From Hymenobacter sp. BRD67 (GTDB taxonomy: Bacteria; Bacteroidota; Bacteroidia; Cytophagales; Hymenobacteraceae): a stretch of DNA of 64,000 nt. The notes under the pieces were generated by a model. That model did not search any database. It was not told where the DNA came from and was given only the letters and a program-made list of their open reading frames with translations. Shown in pieces: positions 1-8,898 of the stretch (position 1 is its first letter; every line of letters starts with the position of its first letter). Position numbers and translations under genes: made by a program. The stretch is taken from positions 1,612,001 through 1,676,000 of the forward strand of contig NZ_CP053904.1 of assembly GCF_013256425.1 (NCBI RefSeq), written 5' to 3'.

Positions 1-1
1 G

Positions 2-235
2 ACGCTATTGGCCGCCGGTGGGGTAGCCCAGCTCAAAACCGATAGCGAAGGCTTATTTGAGTACACCTTGGAAGTGCTGGCCGGGCGGCCCGAAGCCCGC
101 GTAGAGGTCGCGACGCGCGACCTCTACGCCGAAACTGACCCGGCTTTCGCGGCGGCCCAGGCTATCCAGACGCACTTCGAGGGCAAGTACCGCGCGGTGG
201 GCGTGCCCATCAAGTACGTGCGGTTTTCGCTGTAG
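2..235 (+). CDS. trmB: tRNA (guanine-N7)-methyltransferase, C-terminal part
   Basis: The frame is open from base 2, and the window edge removes the SAM-binding half. TrmB methylates G46 in the variable loop of tRNA. Recognition rests on the tail: LKTDSEGLFEYTLEVL, then a TRDLY motif, then a terminal PIKYVRFSL, which is the pattern of the TrmB C-terminus in Bacteroidota. The gene ends 75 bases before the convergent TrpF-like gene, with a palindrome between them. The family call is from memory of the tail only; the catalytic residues lie outside the window. Confidence 0.75.
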   Translation, partial: TLLAAGGVAQLKTDSEGLFEYTLEVLAGRPEARVEVATRDLYAETDPAFAAAQAIQTHFEGKYRAVGVPIKYVRFSL

Positions 236-285
236 CGTGAACTCGGCGAGACCGCGCGTGGAAACGGTGTGCTGCATACTACCAC

Positions 286-308
286 GCGTGAACTCGTCGA
301 GTTCACGC
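286..308. terminator. perfect palindrome between convergent genes
   Basis: GCGTGAACTCG and its exact reverse complement are separated by a single T, between the ends of trmB (+) and the TrpF-like gene (-). A degenerate copy of the same sequence lies just upstream (about 235-262), and a related stretch occurs near 14950-14975. There is no T-tract. It probably acts as a bidirectional terminator or belongs to a repeat family. Confidence 0.45.
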
Positions 309-310
309 TA

Positions 311-937
311 CTACGCTTCTTCCAGGGCCTCAAATACGGCTTCCAGCTCGGTAAAGTCGCGCAGGCCGGGCTTTATCTCCTCGCCCCCGGCTAGGACAAG
401 GCCCGCCGGATGCACCTGCTGGGCCAGGTCGGCGGCTTCGGTCGGGTCGGTGGGGCTGGCCAGCCACAGCGGCGCCTGGCGGGCCAGCTGGTGCCAGTAA
501 GTATAGTCGGCCGGGTAGGGGCGAGGGGCGGTGGTAAACAAGGCAAAGCCCTGCGGAAAAGCGGCGCTGACATCACGAAGTGCCGCTGCGTAATGGGCCT
601 GATTGGTGATAAGATTGGCGGGCACTTCAATCAGGACGGGTACCGCCAGTCCATCGGGCCAGGCCTGGCGGGCGCGGTCGAGGCGCAGCAGCACGCCCGT
701 CAGGCCGCATTCTTCAACCAGGCGATTGATTTCGGGGCCGGCCACGTGGCCAAACTCGCCGATGATATCGACGCCGGCCACCCAGCCCGCCAGCTCACGG
801 GCCGTCGCCGCATCCACGGCCCCAGGCAAGCTGGTGTCGAGCGTAAAAATGAGGCCCTGGGCCCCCATGCCCGCGCAGTAGCGGGCGTCCGAAAGATTAT
901 TGATGCCGCGCACGAGCACGGGAAGAGCTAAGGACAT
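311..937 (-). CDS. TrpF-like (phosphoribosylanthranilate isomerase family) barrel protein
   Basis: This 208-residue protein resembles TrpF, which converts phosphoribosylanthranilate to CdRP in tryptophan synthesis. The N-terminus (VLVRGINNLSDARYCAGMGA) aligns with the TrpF opening KICGI-x-x-x-x-DA-x-x-x-x-x-GA. The catalytic Cys of KICG is replaced, because the motif here reads VRGI. The usual Asp-containing LQLHG motif is also not obvious. It may therefore be a diverged paralog without isomerase activity. I start it at M937: an in-frame extension to 1006 would be encoded entirely by TCACT repeats. No other trp gene is nearby. Confidence 0.6.
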   Translation of the reverse strand: MSLALPVLVRGINNLSDARYCAGMGAQGLIFTLDTSLPGAVDAATARELAGWVAGVDIIGEFGHVAGPEINRLVEECGLTGVLLRLDRARQAWPDGLAVPVLIEVPANLITNQAHYAAALRDVSAAFPQGFALFTTAPRPYPADYTYWHQLARQAPLWLASPTDPTEAADLAQQVHPAGLVLAGGEEIKPGLRDFTELEAVFEALEEA

Positions 938-939
938 TT

Positions 940-1034
940 CTTCAGTGAGTAGTGAACAGTGAACAATTAGTAGTGAGCCGCAAAGGTCGTTCCGATAACT
1001 GCTCACTGCTCACTACTCACTGTTCACTATTCAC
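940..1034. repeat. degenerate TCACT / GTTCACT repeat cluster
   Basis: Units such as AGTGAACAGTGAAC on one side and CTCACTACTCACTGTTCACT on the other form short direct repeats and an imperfect inverted repeat between two divergent genes. The cluster abuts the likely mnmA promoter. Its function is unknown. Confidence 0.6.
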
Positions 1035-1042
1035 TACCTTTG
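1035..1042 (+). promoter_or_regulatory. Bacteroidota -7 element for mnmA
   Basis: TACCTTTG matches the TAnnTTTG -7 consensus of the phylum and lies 49 bases before the mnmA ATG. No clear -33 TTTG is visible upstream, where the TCACT repeats sit. Confidence 0.5.
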
Positions 1043-1091
1043 TAGTGGCGCCAGTCGGAACATTCACCTCCCTGAGTGGCTTGCCGCTTTC

Positions 1092-2252
1092 ATGAACCCA
1101 ACCCCAACCAAAGGCCGCGTTCTCGTGGCCATGAGTGGCGGCATCGACTCGTCGGTAGCCGCCGTGCTGCTGCACGAAGCCGGCTACGAAGTAGTGGGCA
1201 TGACGATGAAAACCTGGGACTACGCCACGGCCGGCGGCTCGAAAAAAGAAACCGGCTGCTGCTCGCTCGACAGCATCAACGATGCCCGCGATATTGCCGT
1301 GCGCCTGGGCTTTCCGCACTACATCATTGATATCCGCGACGAGTTTGGCGATTTTGTTATCGACAATTTTACCAGCGAATACCTGGCGGGCCGCACGCCC
1401 AACCCCTGCGTGCTCTGCAACACCCACATCAAGTGGGATGCCCTGCTGCGCCGCGCCGACCAGCTCGGCTGCGAGTTTATTGCCACCGGCCACTACGCCC
1501 AAATCCGCCAGGTTGCCGACACCGGTCGTTTTGTGGTGAGCAAAGGGCTGGATGAAAACAAAGACCAGAGCTACGCCCTGTGGGGCGTGACGCAGCAGAG
1601 CCTGAGCCGCACGCTGTTTCCGCTGGGGGCCATGCGCAAAACCGAGATTTACGATGAGGCGCGCCGGCGGGGCTTCACGGCGCTGGTCAACAAGCCCGAG
1701 AGCTACGAAATCTGCTTTATTCCCGACAACGACTACCGCGGCTTTTTGCGCCGCCGTGTGCCGGGGCTGGAAGCCCGCGTGGCCGGCGGCCGCTTTGTGC
1801 TGGCCGACGGCACCGAGCTGGGCCGCCACGAGGGCTACCCGTTTTACACCATCGGGCAGCGCAAAGGGTTGGGTATTGCCCTGGGCTTCCCGGCCTACGT
1901 GACGGCCATTCGGCCCGAAACCAACGAGGTAGTGCTGGGCAACTACGACGAGCTGGCCAGCACCGCTACCACCGTGCACAAGCTCAACATGGGCAAAGTG
2001 GGCAACCTGGAGGGGCAGGGCCTGGTGCCGGCCGTGGTAAAAGTGCGCTACCACCACGCCGGCTCACCGGCTTTCCTGGAGCAGCACAACGACAAGATTA
2101 ACATCTACTTCACCGAGCCGGTGCATGCTATCACGCCCGGCCAGGCCGCCGTTTTCTACGATGGCGATGATGTGCTGGGCGGCGGCTGGATTGAGCGCCA
2201 CGTGATTGGCGAGGTGCCGGTGGCGGCTGCCACGGATAACGTTGGAGTTTAA
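1092..2252 (+). CDS. mnmA: tRNA-specific 2-thiouridylase MnmA
   Basis: MnmA adds sulfur to the 2-position of the wobble uridine in tRNAs for Lys, Glu and Gln, using ATP to adenylate the base and a cysteine persulfide. The 386-residue protein is of normal length. It shows the PP-loop SGGIDS (residues 15-20), the first catalytic cysteine in PNPCVLCN (C106) and the second in ESYEICFIPD (C208). The C-terminal beta-barrel follows. The frame is intact. A TAnnTTTG promoter lies upstream and a hairpin with a T-run downstream, so the gene appears monocistronic. Confidence 0.97.
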   Translation: MNPTPTKGRVLVAMSGGIDSSVAAVLLHEAGYEVVGMTMKTWDYATAGGSKKETGCCSLDSINDARDIAVRLGFPHYIIDIRDEFGDFVIDNFTSEYLAGRTPNPCVLCNTHIKWDALLRRADQLGCEFIATGHYAQIRQVADTGRFVVSKGLDENKDQSYALWGVTQQSLSRTLFPLGAMRKTEIYDEARRRGFTALVNKPESYEICFIPDNDYRGFLRRRVPGLEARVAGGRFVLADGTELGRHEGYPFYTIGQRKGLGIALGFPAYVTAIRPETNEVVLGNYDELASTATTVHKLNMGKVGNLEGQGLVPAVVKVRYHHAGSPAFLEQHNDKINIYFTEPVHAITPGQAAVFYDGDDVLGGGWIERHVIGEVPVAAATDNVGV

Positions 2253-2316
2253 AAATATATTATTTTATATATTAAGTAAATAAGTCGGCAGTAAGCAGTA
2301 TCTTGGAAGGCCAACT

Positions 2317-2348
2317 GGGCGGGTAGCCGCGAGGCTCCCGCCTTTTTT
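2317..2348 (+). terminator. intrinsic terminator after mnmA
   Basis: GGCGGGTAGCC pairs with GGCTCCCGCC (one bulged base) across a GCGA loop, followed by six T. It ends only a few bases before the next ATG at 2355, so that gene may need its own promoter or be leaderless. Confidence 0.75.
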
Positions 2349-2354
2349 ATATTT

Positions 2355-3124
2355 ATGAGCTCATTTTTCCGCTTGCTTGCCGCCTATCGCCCCTGGGCGC
2401 TTAGTATACTGGCCTTGCCGGCGCTGCTGGCCGGCTGCCGGCACGAGGTGGTGGTAGTGCCCGCCTACGACAATTACTTTCCCGTTGACGTAGGCACTTA
2501 CCGCACGTATGCCGTGGCCGATTCGAACTGGGTGAAAGGTGCGCTGACGGTCAGCAACTACCAGTTTCGGGAGCGCGTAACCGAGCAGTTTGCCGATGCA
2601 GCGGGGCAGCCGGCCTACCGCCTGGTGCGCTCCAAACGCCCCAACAGCGCTGCGGGCTGGGTCGATGACAGTGCCTCTGTGGTGCAGCCGATGGCGCGGG
2701 CCGTGGTCGTAACCCGCAACAACATCCGCACGGTAGCACTGATATATCCGGCCCAGCCGAATAAAGGCTGGAACGACATGGCTTTTTCCGCCTCGCCCGA
2801 CACTATCACCAGTCTCACCCGTTTTTATGGTCCCAACGTGGCCGCGCCGTATACTGTGCCGGCGGCTCAGGGCCAGCCTGCGGTTACGTACCCCACCACC
2901 GTTACCACCAAAACGACCCTCGATGGGGTATCGACGATGTGAATGCCCTGTACCAGCGGGGTTTGCAGCAGGTGTATGCCAGCGGCACCGGCCTGGTGCA
3001 GCGGCGGCGCTTTAGTCATAATACCTACTATCTGCTGCCCGACAACTCTACCAAGCTCACGCCCGGCGTGGTGCAGGATGGGTATTCGCGCTTCGAAGTA
3101 CTGATTGACAAGGGAACGATATAG
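2355..3124 (+). CDS. hypothetical lipoprotein (frameshifted)
   Basis: The N-terminus has a hydrophobic segment ending in a lipobox (ALLAGC, Cys about residue 28), so export and lipidation are predicted. The rest (about 255 residues when merged) has no domain I recognise; it reads like the beta-rich outer-membrane lipoproteins of unknown function common in Bacteroidota. The frame breaks near 2925 in a GGGG run. Adding one G joins ...TTLDG to DDVNALYQRGLQQVY, which continues to the stop at 3124. The gap to the S8 protease is 72 bases, so the two could be co-transcribed. Confidence 0.6.
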
Positions 3125-3196
3125 CCAGCAACAAGCTGGTGACTTCTGGACGCGTAACGGCCCAACTGCTTGCAGTATCCTGATATTAGCTTAAAT

Positions 3197-4884
3197 ATGA
3201 GAAAGTTATTAAGCGCAGTCGCTGCCTTGCTGCTGCTCGTGGCAGCCGCGCCCGTCGCCCGGGCCCAGACGGCCGGGCACCGCTACTTTGTGTATTTCAA
3301 AGACAAGGCCGGCACCCCTTATTCGGTAGCTCAGCCGCAGGCATTTTTGTCGGCTCGCGCTCTGGCCCGGCGTAGTCGCCAGGGCATAGCTGTGCGCCCC
3401 CGCGACCTGCCCGTGAGCCCGGCTTACCTGACCCAGCTGCGGGCCGTACCTGGTAGTCCGCAGGTGCTGTACACCTCGCGCTGGCTCAACGGCGCCGTAG
3501 TCGCCTGCGATTCGGCCACGCTGGTGCAGGTGCAGCGGCTGCCGTCCGTGCAAAGCACGCAGCTGCTAAGCCTGGTTGCCCCGCAGGCGCCGCGGCCGGC
3601 CGGGGCCGTTGCTTCTATCGCCACGCCGCCCGCGCCTGCCACGCCGCGCGCTACCTACGGCCCCGCTTATGCCCAGAACCAGCTGCTAGGCGTCCCCGGC
3701 ATGCACGAGGCGGGCTTTCGGGGCGAGAATATGCAGATTGCCCTATTTGATGCCGGTTTTCCGGGGGCCGACCAGCTGACGGCCCTGCAAAATGTGCAGC
3801 AGCAGCATCGCGTGGCCAGCACCCGCAACTTTGTGGATGGCGGCCGGCAGGTGTACCTGCGTAACGGCCACGGCACGGCCTGCCTCTCTACAATTGGCGG
3901 AGAATTGCCTGGGTACTATATAGGAACTGCCCCGCACGCCACTTTTCACCTCTGCATTACGGAAGATATAGACAGCGAGTCGCCGGTAGAAGAAGCCAAC
4001 TGGCTAGCCGCCGCCGAGTATGCCGACTCGGTCGGCGTCGATGTTATCAGCTCGTCGCTGGGCTATACTACTTTCGACGACGCGGCCTTATCGCACAGCT
4101 ACGCCGACCTCAACGGCCGCACGGCAATTAGCAGCCGGGCGGCCCTGGGGCGGCCCGGGTGGGGATAGTGGTCGTAAACTCGGCCGGCAACGACGGCGGC
4201 AACAGCTGGCATTACGTGAGCGTGCCGGCCGATGCGGACAGCATTATTACGGTCGGGGCCGTCGATTCGCTGCGCAACCACGCCGGCTTCAGCTCCTACG
4301 GGCCCACCGCCGATGGCCGCATCAAGCCCACGCTTTCTTCCATGGGCGTGTCGTCGGCAGTGCTTACGCCCAGCGGCACCATCATGCGCGGCAGCGGCAC
4401 CTCCTATGCCTGCCCCGAGCTGGCCGGTCTGGTCGCGGGCTTCTGGCAGGCCAACCCCACGCTTACGGCGCAGCAGGTAATTGCAGCGCTCAAAAACGGC
4501 GCCTCCCAGGCGCAAAACCCCGATAATACGCTGGGCTACGGCATTGCTGATTTTGGCAAAGCCTACAACCTGCTGCACCCCAGCGCCCCGCTGGCTACCA
4601 GCGCGGGCGCGGCGGCCGAGTCGCCCCTGGCCATATTCCCCAACCCCAGCCAGCGCGAGGAGCTGATGCTGAGCGTGCCGCCCAGCCTACGCCGCCAGGT
4701 GCTGCGGGTGCGGGTGCTCGATACCAAAGGGGCTCTGCTTAGCGAGCTGCTGCTGCCCGCCAGCCCGGCCGCAACGGCGGCGCTGCGCCTGCCTGGTCGC
4801 CGCCTGGCGCCGGGCGCTTACCTCTGCACCGTGCAGCCGGTGGCCGGCGGAGCCCTGCAAACGGTGCGTTTCGTACGGCAGTAG
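3197..4884 (+). CDS. subtilisin-like S8 serine protease with T9SS sorting domain (frameshifted)
   Basis: This is a secreted peptidase. A signal peptide (residues 1 to about 24, ending ARAQ) is followed by a propeptide-like region. The S8 catalytic triad is present: Asp in IALFDAGFPG, His in NGHGTACLSTIGG and Ser in GSGTSYACPELAG. An oxyanion-type segment VVVNSAGNDGG lies between. The last ~80 residues (from LAIFPNPS to VRFVRQ) look like a type A T9SS sorting domain, so cell-surface delivery is inferred. The frame breaks near 4150; one extra G in GGGG restores ...LGAARVGIVVVN. I start at ATG 3197, which opens directly into the signal peptide. Confidence 0.85.
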
Positions 4885-4921
4885 CAATGCTAATTTAACT
4901 AGCTTATTTAAGCCAAAAATA

Positions 4922-4952
4922 TTGGCTATCTGACTTTGTTTGCGTAACTTTA
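4922..4952 (+). promoter_or_regulatory. putative promoter of the zinc-ribbon gene
   Basis: TTG at 4922-4924 and TAACTTTA at 4945-4952 are 20 bases apart, close to the Bacteroidota TTTG-N19-TAnnTTTG pattern. They lie 26 bases before the ATG at 4978. Confidence 0.45.
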
Positions 4953-4977
4953 AGCCGTCAATCAGACGCCTCTTTCT

Positions 4978-5301
4978 ATGTTACAGCTAATGACGACCAA
5001 GCGCATTGGGCGCCGCCAGTTTCACTTCACGGTGGAAGGCAAAAACTTTCACGAAGCCGTGGCCGAGTACGACCGCCTGAGCTTTCAGGACGTGGCCGCC
5101 TGCGGTCTCTGCGGTTCCGATAACCTGGACCTGACCTCGCGCGTGGCGCAGGGCAAATTCAAATATACCAGTGTAAAATGCCGCGACTGCAAAGGTGACC
5201 TCACCTTCGGCAAGCGCGAAGATGATGACCAGACGTACTTTCTGCGCCGCAAGGAAAGCGGCGAGCTCGACTGGCGCCCCTTCGAGAAGAAAGGCGACTA
5301 G
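4978..5301 (+). CDS. small zinc-ribbon protein
   Basis: This 107-residue cytoplasmic protein carries two CxxC knuckles (CGLC at about residue 42 and CRDC at about residue 72), consistent with one structural zinc ribbon. No catalytic motif is seen and I do not recognise the family. The N-terminus is basic and the C-terminus is rich in charged residues, so nucleic-acid binding is possible but unproven. It stands alone between a promoter-like element and a very strong terminator. Confidence 0.7.
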   Translation: MLQLMTTKRIGRRQFHFTVEGKNFHEAVAEYDRLSFQDVAACGLCGSDNLDLTSRVAQGKFKYTSVKCRDCKGDLTFGKREDDDQTYFLRRKESGELDWRPFEKKGD

Positions 5302-5335
5302 GTTACTTAAGCCGCCAGGGGTGCGGGCGAAGGAA

Positions 5336-5388
5336 GAAAAAGGCTGTTCGGCTTGCTACGGGTAGGAGCAAGCCGAACAGCCTTTTTC
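5336..5388 (+). terminator. strong intrinsic terminator
   Basis: A perfect 22-bp stem (5336-5357 with 5367-5388) has a 9-base loop. The stem carries A-rich and T-rich flanks and would work in both directions. Confidence 0.9.
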
Positions 5389-5427
5389 TTTCCCCACTTT
5401 CCTTTCTGCGCCTCGTGCTACGCTCCG

Positions 5428-5435
5428 TACTTTTG
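5428..5435 (+). promoter_or_regulatory. -7 element immediately before rpe
   Basis: TACTTTTG fits TAnnTTTG and ends five bases before the rpe ATG at 5441. A start site at the usual distance would fall on or next to the ATG and give a leaderless mRNA. Confidence 0.45.
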
Positions 5436-5440
5436 TCCCG

Positions 5441-6167
5441 ATGAGCTATTCTCTGCCCGACCCCATTTCGCCGCGCTCGCGCCGCGAGCCGCTGCTGGCC
5501 CCTCGCTGCTGGCCAGCGACCTGGCCAATATCCAGGCTACTGCCGAACTGCTGGCTACTGCCGAGGCCGACTGGCTGCACTTCGACGTGATGGATGGGCG
5601 GTTTGTGCCGAACATTTCCTTCGGGCTACCCATTCTGGAGGCGCTGCGGCCCCATGCCCGGCAGCCTATCGATGTGCACCTGATGATAGAGCGGCCGCAG
5701 GACTACCTGGCGGCTTTCCGCGACGCGGGTGCTACGCACCTCACGGTGCATTACGAAGCCTGCCCGCACCTGCACCGCGTAGTGGAGCAAATCAAGAGCC
5801 TGGGCTGCACGGCGGGGGTGGCCCTGAACCCCGCCACGCCCGCCAGCTTCCTGCAAGACATTGCCGCCGACCTCGACCTGGTGCTGGTAATGTCGGTTAA
5901 CCCCGGCTTCGGGGGCAGGCGTTTATTCCGCACACGCTGCAAAAGGTGGCGGACGTGAAAGAGCTGCTGCTTGATACCGGCTCGGCCGCCCTTATTGAAG
6001 TCGATGGCGGGGTGAGCCAGACCAACGCTGCCGCCTTGGTGCAGGCCGGGGCCGACGTGTTGGTAGCCGGCAACTTCGTGTTTAAGTCGCCTGGTGGGCC
6101 GGTAGCTACGCTGGCAGCCCTGCGCCAGCTGCTGCGCGAAGCCGGGCCGGCTCCGGCGGCAAATTAA
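5441..6167 (+). CDS. rpe: ribulose-phosphate 3-epimerase (two frameshifts)
   Basis: Rpe interconverts ribulose 5-phosphate and xylulose 5-phosphate in the pentose phosphate pathway. Family motifs are all present: PSLLASDLANI, HFDVMDGRFVPN (catalytic Asp and metal ligands), DVHLMIERP, the MSVNPGFGG phosphate loop and LIEVDGGV. They lie in three frames. One missing base in the CCCC near 5500 joins MSYSLPDP...LLAP to SLLASDL. One in the GGGGG near 5912 joins NPGFGG to QAFIPHTLQKVADV. Both breaks are in homopolymers of a central metabolic gene, so deletion errors are the likely cause. Confidence 0.92.
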
Positions 6168-6269
6168 TAGGGCTTTCCCGATACTGAAAGTGAGGCTGGA
6201 GAAGTTAAAATGCCGGCCGCGCCGCTACCGGGCCCGGCGTAGCTTTACGGACTATATTTTCTGCTGCCT

Positions 6270-8780
6270 TTGCGTTTGAAGCCTCTACCGTTACTCCTCG
6301 TTTTAAGTACGCTGCCGCTGGCCGGGCCGGTGCTGGCCCAGCAGGTGCCCGTGCCGGTAGCCCCCGCCCCGGCTACCGTGCTCCTGGGCACCGTGCGCGA
6401 TGCCCAGGGCCAGCCGCTCGAGCTGGTCGTGGTGGGCCTCGAAGGCCGGGCCGGCGGTGCCACTACCGACGCCCAGGGCAATTTTACCCTGCGCCTGGCC
6501 CGGCCGGTGAGCGGCCCGGTAGTGCTGGTAGCGCGCCGCCTGGGCTACCTTCCCCTACGCCAGACCCTGCGCCTGCCCGATGATGCCGCCCAACCCCTGC
6601 GCCTGGCTTTGCAGGCCGATACCAAGGCGCTGGGCGGCGTAACCGTGCGGGGCCGCTCGGCGGGGGCCGATACCCGTGAGCAGGCCAGCCTCATTCAGCT
6701 CGACCCACAGACGGCCAAGGTATTGCCCTCGCCCTTCGGCGATTTCAACGCTATTCTCAAAACGCTGCCGGGCGTAATCAGCAACAACGAGTTGACGAGC
6801 ACCTACAACGTGCGCGGCGGCAACTACGACGAGAACCTGCTCTATGTCAACGGGTTTGAGGTGTACCGACCCTTTCTGGTGACGCAGGCGCAGCAGGAGG
6901 GCCTTAGCTTTATCAACCCCGACCTGGTGCAGAAGGTCGATTTTAGTACCGGCGGCTGGCAGCCCAAGTACGGCGACAAGCTTTCCTCAGTGCTGGATAT
7001 TCAGTACAAAGAGCCCGAAAAATTTGCAGCTTCGGCCACGGCCAGCCTCGTGGGCGGCGCCGTCCACGTTGAGGCCCGCTCGGCCGACAACCGGGTAAGC
7101 TACCTGGCCGGGGTGCGCTACAAGAATGCGCAGTACGTTTTTAATGCGCTCAATCAGCAGCAGGGCAACTACAACCCGACCTTTTACGACGGCCAGGCGT
7201 ACGTCAATATCGGCCTGGGCAAAACGGGCGGCGACTTGCAGAAAACCAGCCTGGGCATTCTGGGCGTGGTAGCCCACAACGACTACCGCTTTGTGCCGGT
7301 GAGCGGGCAGGTTACGTTCTCGACCGACGTTAACCAGGTGGCGCGAGTTAATATCTACTACGATGGCCGCGAGCGCATGCAGTACGATACCTACCAGACA
7401 GGTCTCGACTTGCGGCATAATTTTCACCCCGGCCTGCAGCTCGACTTGCTGGCGTCGGCGCTCACTACCCGCGAGTTTGAGTTTCGCGATGTGGAGGCCG
7501 CCTACACCTTTGCCGACGTAAACCGCGACCCCAACAGCCCCGATTTCAACCAGCCCGTGCGCCAGCGCAACATCGGCTCCAGCTTCAACCACGCCCGCAA
7601 CGACCTCACGGCCCAGGTGTACACGGCCGAGCTGCGCGGGCGCTGGAACCCCGGCGGCGACCCCACCGGCCCGCACACCATTCGCTGGGGCGTAAAAACC
7701 GGCCACGAAATCATTCACGACCAGATTGATGAGTACAGCTTCGCCGACTCGGCCGACTATGTGCCCGATGCCCGCCGCACCCGCCTCGCCACCGACCTCA
7801 GCCTGGAAAGCCAGCGCACCCAGGGCTACGCCCAGCACACCTGGCAAATCGACTCGCTCAAAACGCTTACCTACGGCGTGCGGGCGCACTACTGGTCGGT
7901 TAATAAAGAGCTGGTAATCAGCCCCCGCATTCAGTTTGCTGCGCGCAGCCGCCGCCACCCCGAGCGCAGCTGGAAGCTGGCAGTCGGGGTGTACGACCAG
8001 CCGCCCTTCTACCGCGAGCTGCGCAATATGCAGGGCCAGCTCAATACCGAGCTGCGGGCCCAGAAGTCGCTGCACTTTGTGCTCGGCCGCCAGATTGAGG
8101 TGCACCTCATGGACCGCCCCTTCCGCCTCAACACGGAGGCGTACTATAAGCGCCTCACTGACGTGGTGCCCTACGAGGTTGATAACGTGCGGCTGCGCTA
8201 CTACGCCACTAACAGCGCCACGGCCTACGCCGCCGGCTTCGAAACCCGCCTCACCGGCGAGTTTGTGAAGGGCGTGGAGTCGTGGCTGAGCCTGGGCGTA
8301 CTTACCACCCAGGAAAAGGGCGACACCACCGCCACCTACGATAAAAACGGTAAGCGCACCGGCTTCGAAACGCTGGGCTACATTCGCCGCCCGCAAGACC
8401 AGCGAGTGACGGCCAGCATCTTCTTTCAGGACCACCTGCCCGACAACCCCTCCGTGCGCGGCTACCTGAACCTGGTATTTGGTACCGGCCTGCCGTTTAG
8501 TCCGCCCGGCCTGCCTCAGTTCCGGGGTGCGGGCGCACTTACCACGCCCTATCAGCGCGTCGATGTCGGGTTTTCCAAGGTCGTGAGCCTGCGCAGCGCT
8601 CCCAAGCCGCACCTGTACTCGCTCGAAAGCCTGTGGCTAAGCCTGGAGATTCTTAACCTGCTGGGAGCCAATAATGTGGCTGGCTATAGCTATTTGCAGG
8701 ATGTAAACGGCCGCACCTACGCGGTGCCCAGCTACTTATCGCAGCGCGTAGTAAATCTGCGGGCCATCGCCCGGTTTTAA
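6270..8780 (+). CDS. TonB-dependent outer-membrane receptor
   Basis: This 836-residue protein has a signal peptide (cleavage after VLAQ), a carboxypeptidase-regulatory-like beta domain at about residues 37-115 (GTVRDAQGQPL...), a TonB plug at about 125-250 (YNVRGGNYDENLLYVNG) and a long beta-barrel ending in an aromatic residue (AIARF). It would import a ligand across the outer membrane with TonB-ExbBD energy. The ligand cannot be told from sequence, and no SusD-like partner is present. The start is TTG; the residues after it form a normal signal peptide. The frame is intact over 2.5 kb. Confidence 0.92.
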   Translation: MRLKPLPLLLVLSTLPLAGPVLAQQVPVPVAPAPATVLLGTVRDAQGQPLELVVVGLEGRAGGATTDAQGNFTLRLARPVSGPVVLVARRLGYLPLRQTLRLPDDAAQPLRLALQADTKALGGVTVRGRSAGADTREQASLIQLDPQTAKVLPSPFGDFNAILKTLPGVISNNELTSTYNVRGGNYDENLLYVNGFEVYRPFLVTQAQQEGLSFINPDLVQKVDFSTGGWQPKYGDKLSSVLDIQYKEPEKFAASATASLVGGAVHVEARSADNRVSYLAGVRYKNAQYVFNALNQQQGNYNPTFYDGQAYVNIGLGKTGGDLQKTSLGILGVVAHNDYRFVPVSGQVTFSTDVNQVARVNIYYDGRERMQYDTYQTGLDLRHNFHPGLQLDLLASALTTREFEFRDVEAAYTFADVNRDPNSPDFNQPVRQRNIGSSFNHARNDLTAQVYTAELRGRWNPGGDPTGPHTIRWGVKTGHEIIHDQIDEYSFADSADYVPDARRTRLATDLSLESQRTQGYAQHTWQIDSLKTLTYGVRAHYWSVNKELVISPRIQFAARSRRHPERSWKLAVGVYDQPPFYRELRNMQGQLNTELRAQKSLHFVLGRQIEVHLMDRPFRLNTEAYYKRLTDVVPYEVDNVRLRYYATNSATAYAAGFETRLTGEFVKGVESWLSLGVLTTQEKGDTTATYDKNGKRTGFETLGYIRRPQDQRVTASIFFQDHLPDNPSVRGYLNLVFGTGLPFSPPGLPQFRGAGALTTPYQRVDVGFSKVVSLRSAPKPHLYSLESLWLSLEILNLLGANNVAGYSYLQDVNGRTYAVPSYLSQRVVNLRAIARF

Positions 8781-8790
8781 AGGGAAAATC

Positions 8791-8812
8791 AGCGCAACTC
8801 CCAAGTTGCGCT
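8791..8812 (+). terminator. hairpin after the TonB receptor
   Basis: AGCGCAACT pairs perfectly with AGTTGCGCT over a 4-base loop, 11 bases after the stop codon. It is followed by a T-containing but interrupted tract. Confidence 0.6.
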
Positions 8813-8898
8813 CTTACTCCTCGTTTACCTGGGCAATAATCCGCGATAGCTAGCCGGCTTGAACTTATGCTCCGTATGGACGTAGCCAAGTTCCTGCT

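Noticed and set aside
1017-2057. Long open frame on the minus strand opposite mnmA
   Set aside because: It is a mirror of a GC-rich gene with strong motifs on the plus strand; its product is low-complexity (Ala/Gly/His-rich) and matches nothing known.
5353-5440. An earlier rpe start that adds about 30 N-terminal residues
   Set aside because: That frame begins inside the preceding terminator stem. The ATG at 5441 joins the conserved LLAPSLLASDL after one base is added.
6987-8612. 541-codon open frame antisense to the TonB receptor
   Set aside because: Same reasoning: the plus strand has a full receptor with signal peptide, plug and barrel, and the antisense product is compositionally a shadow of it.
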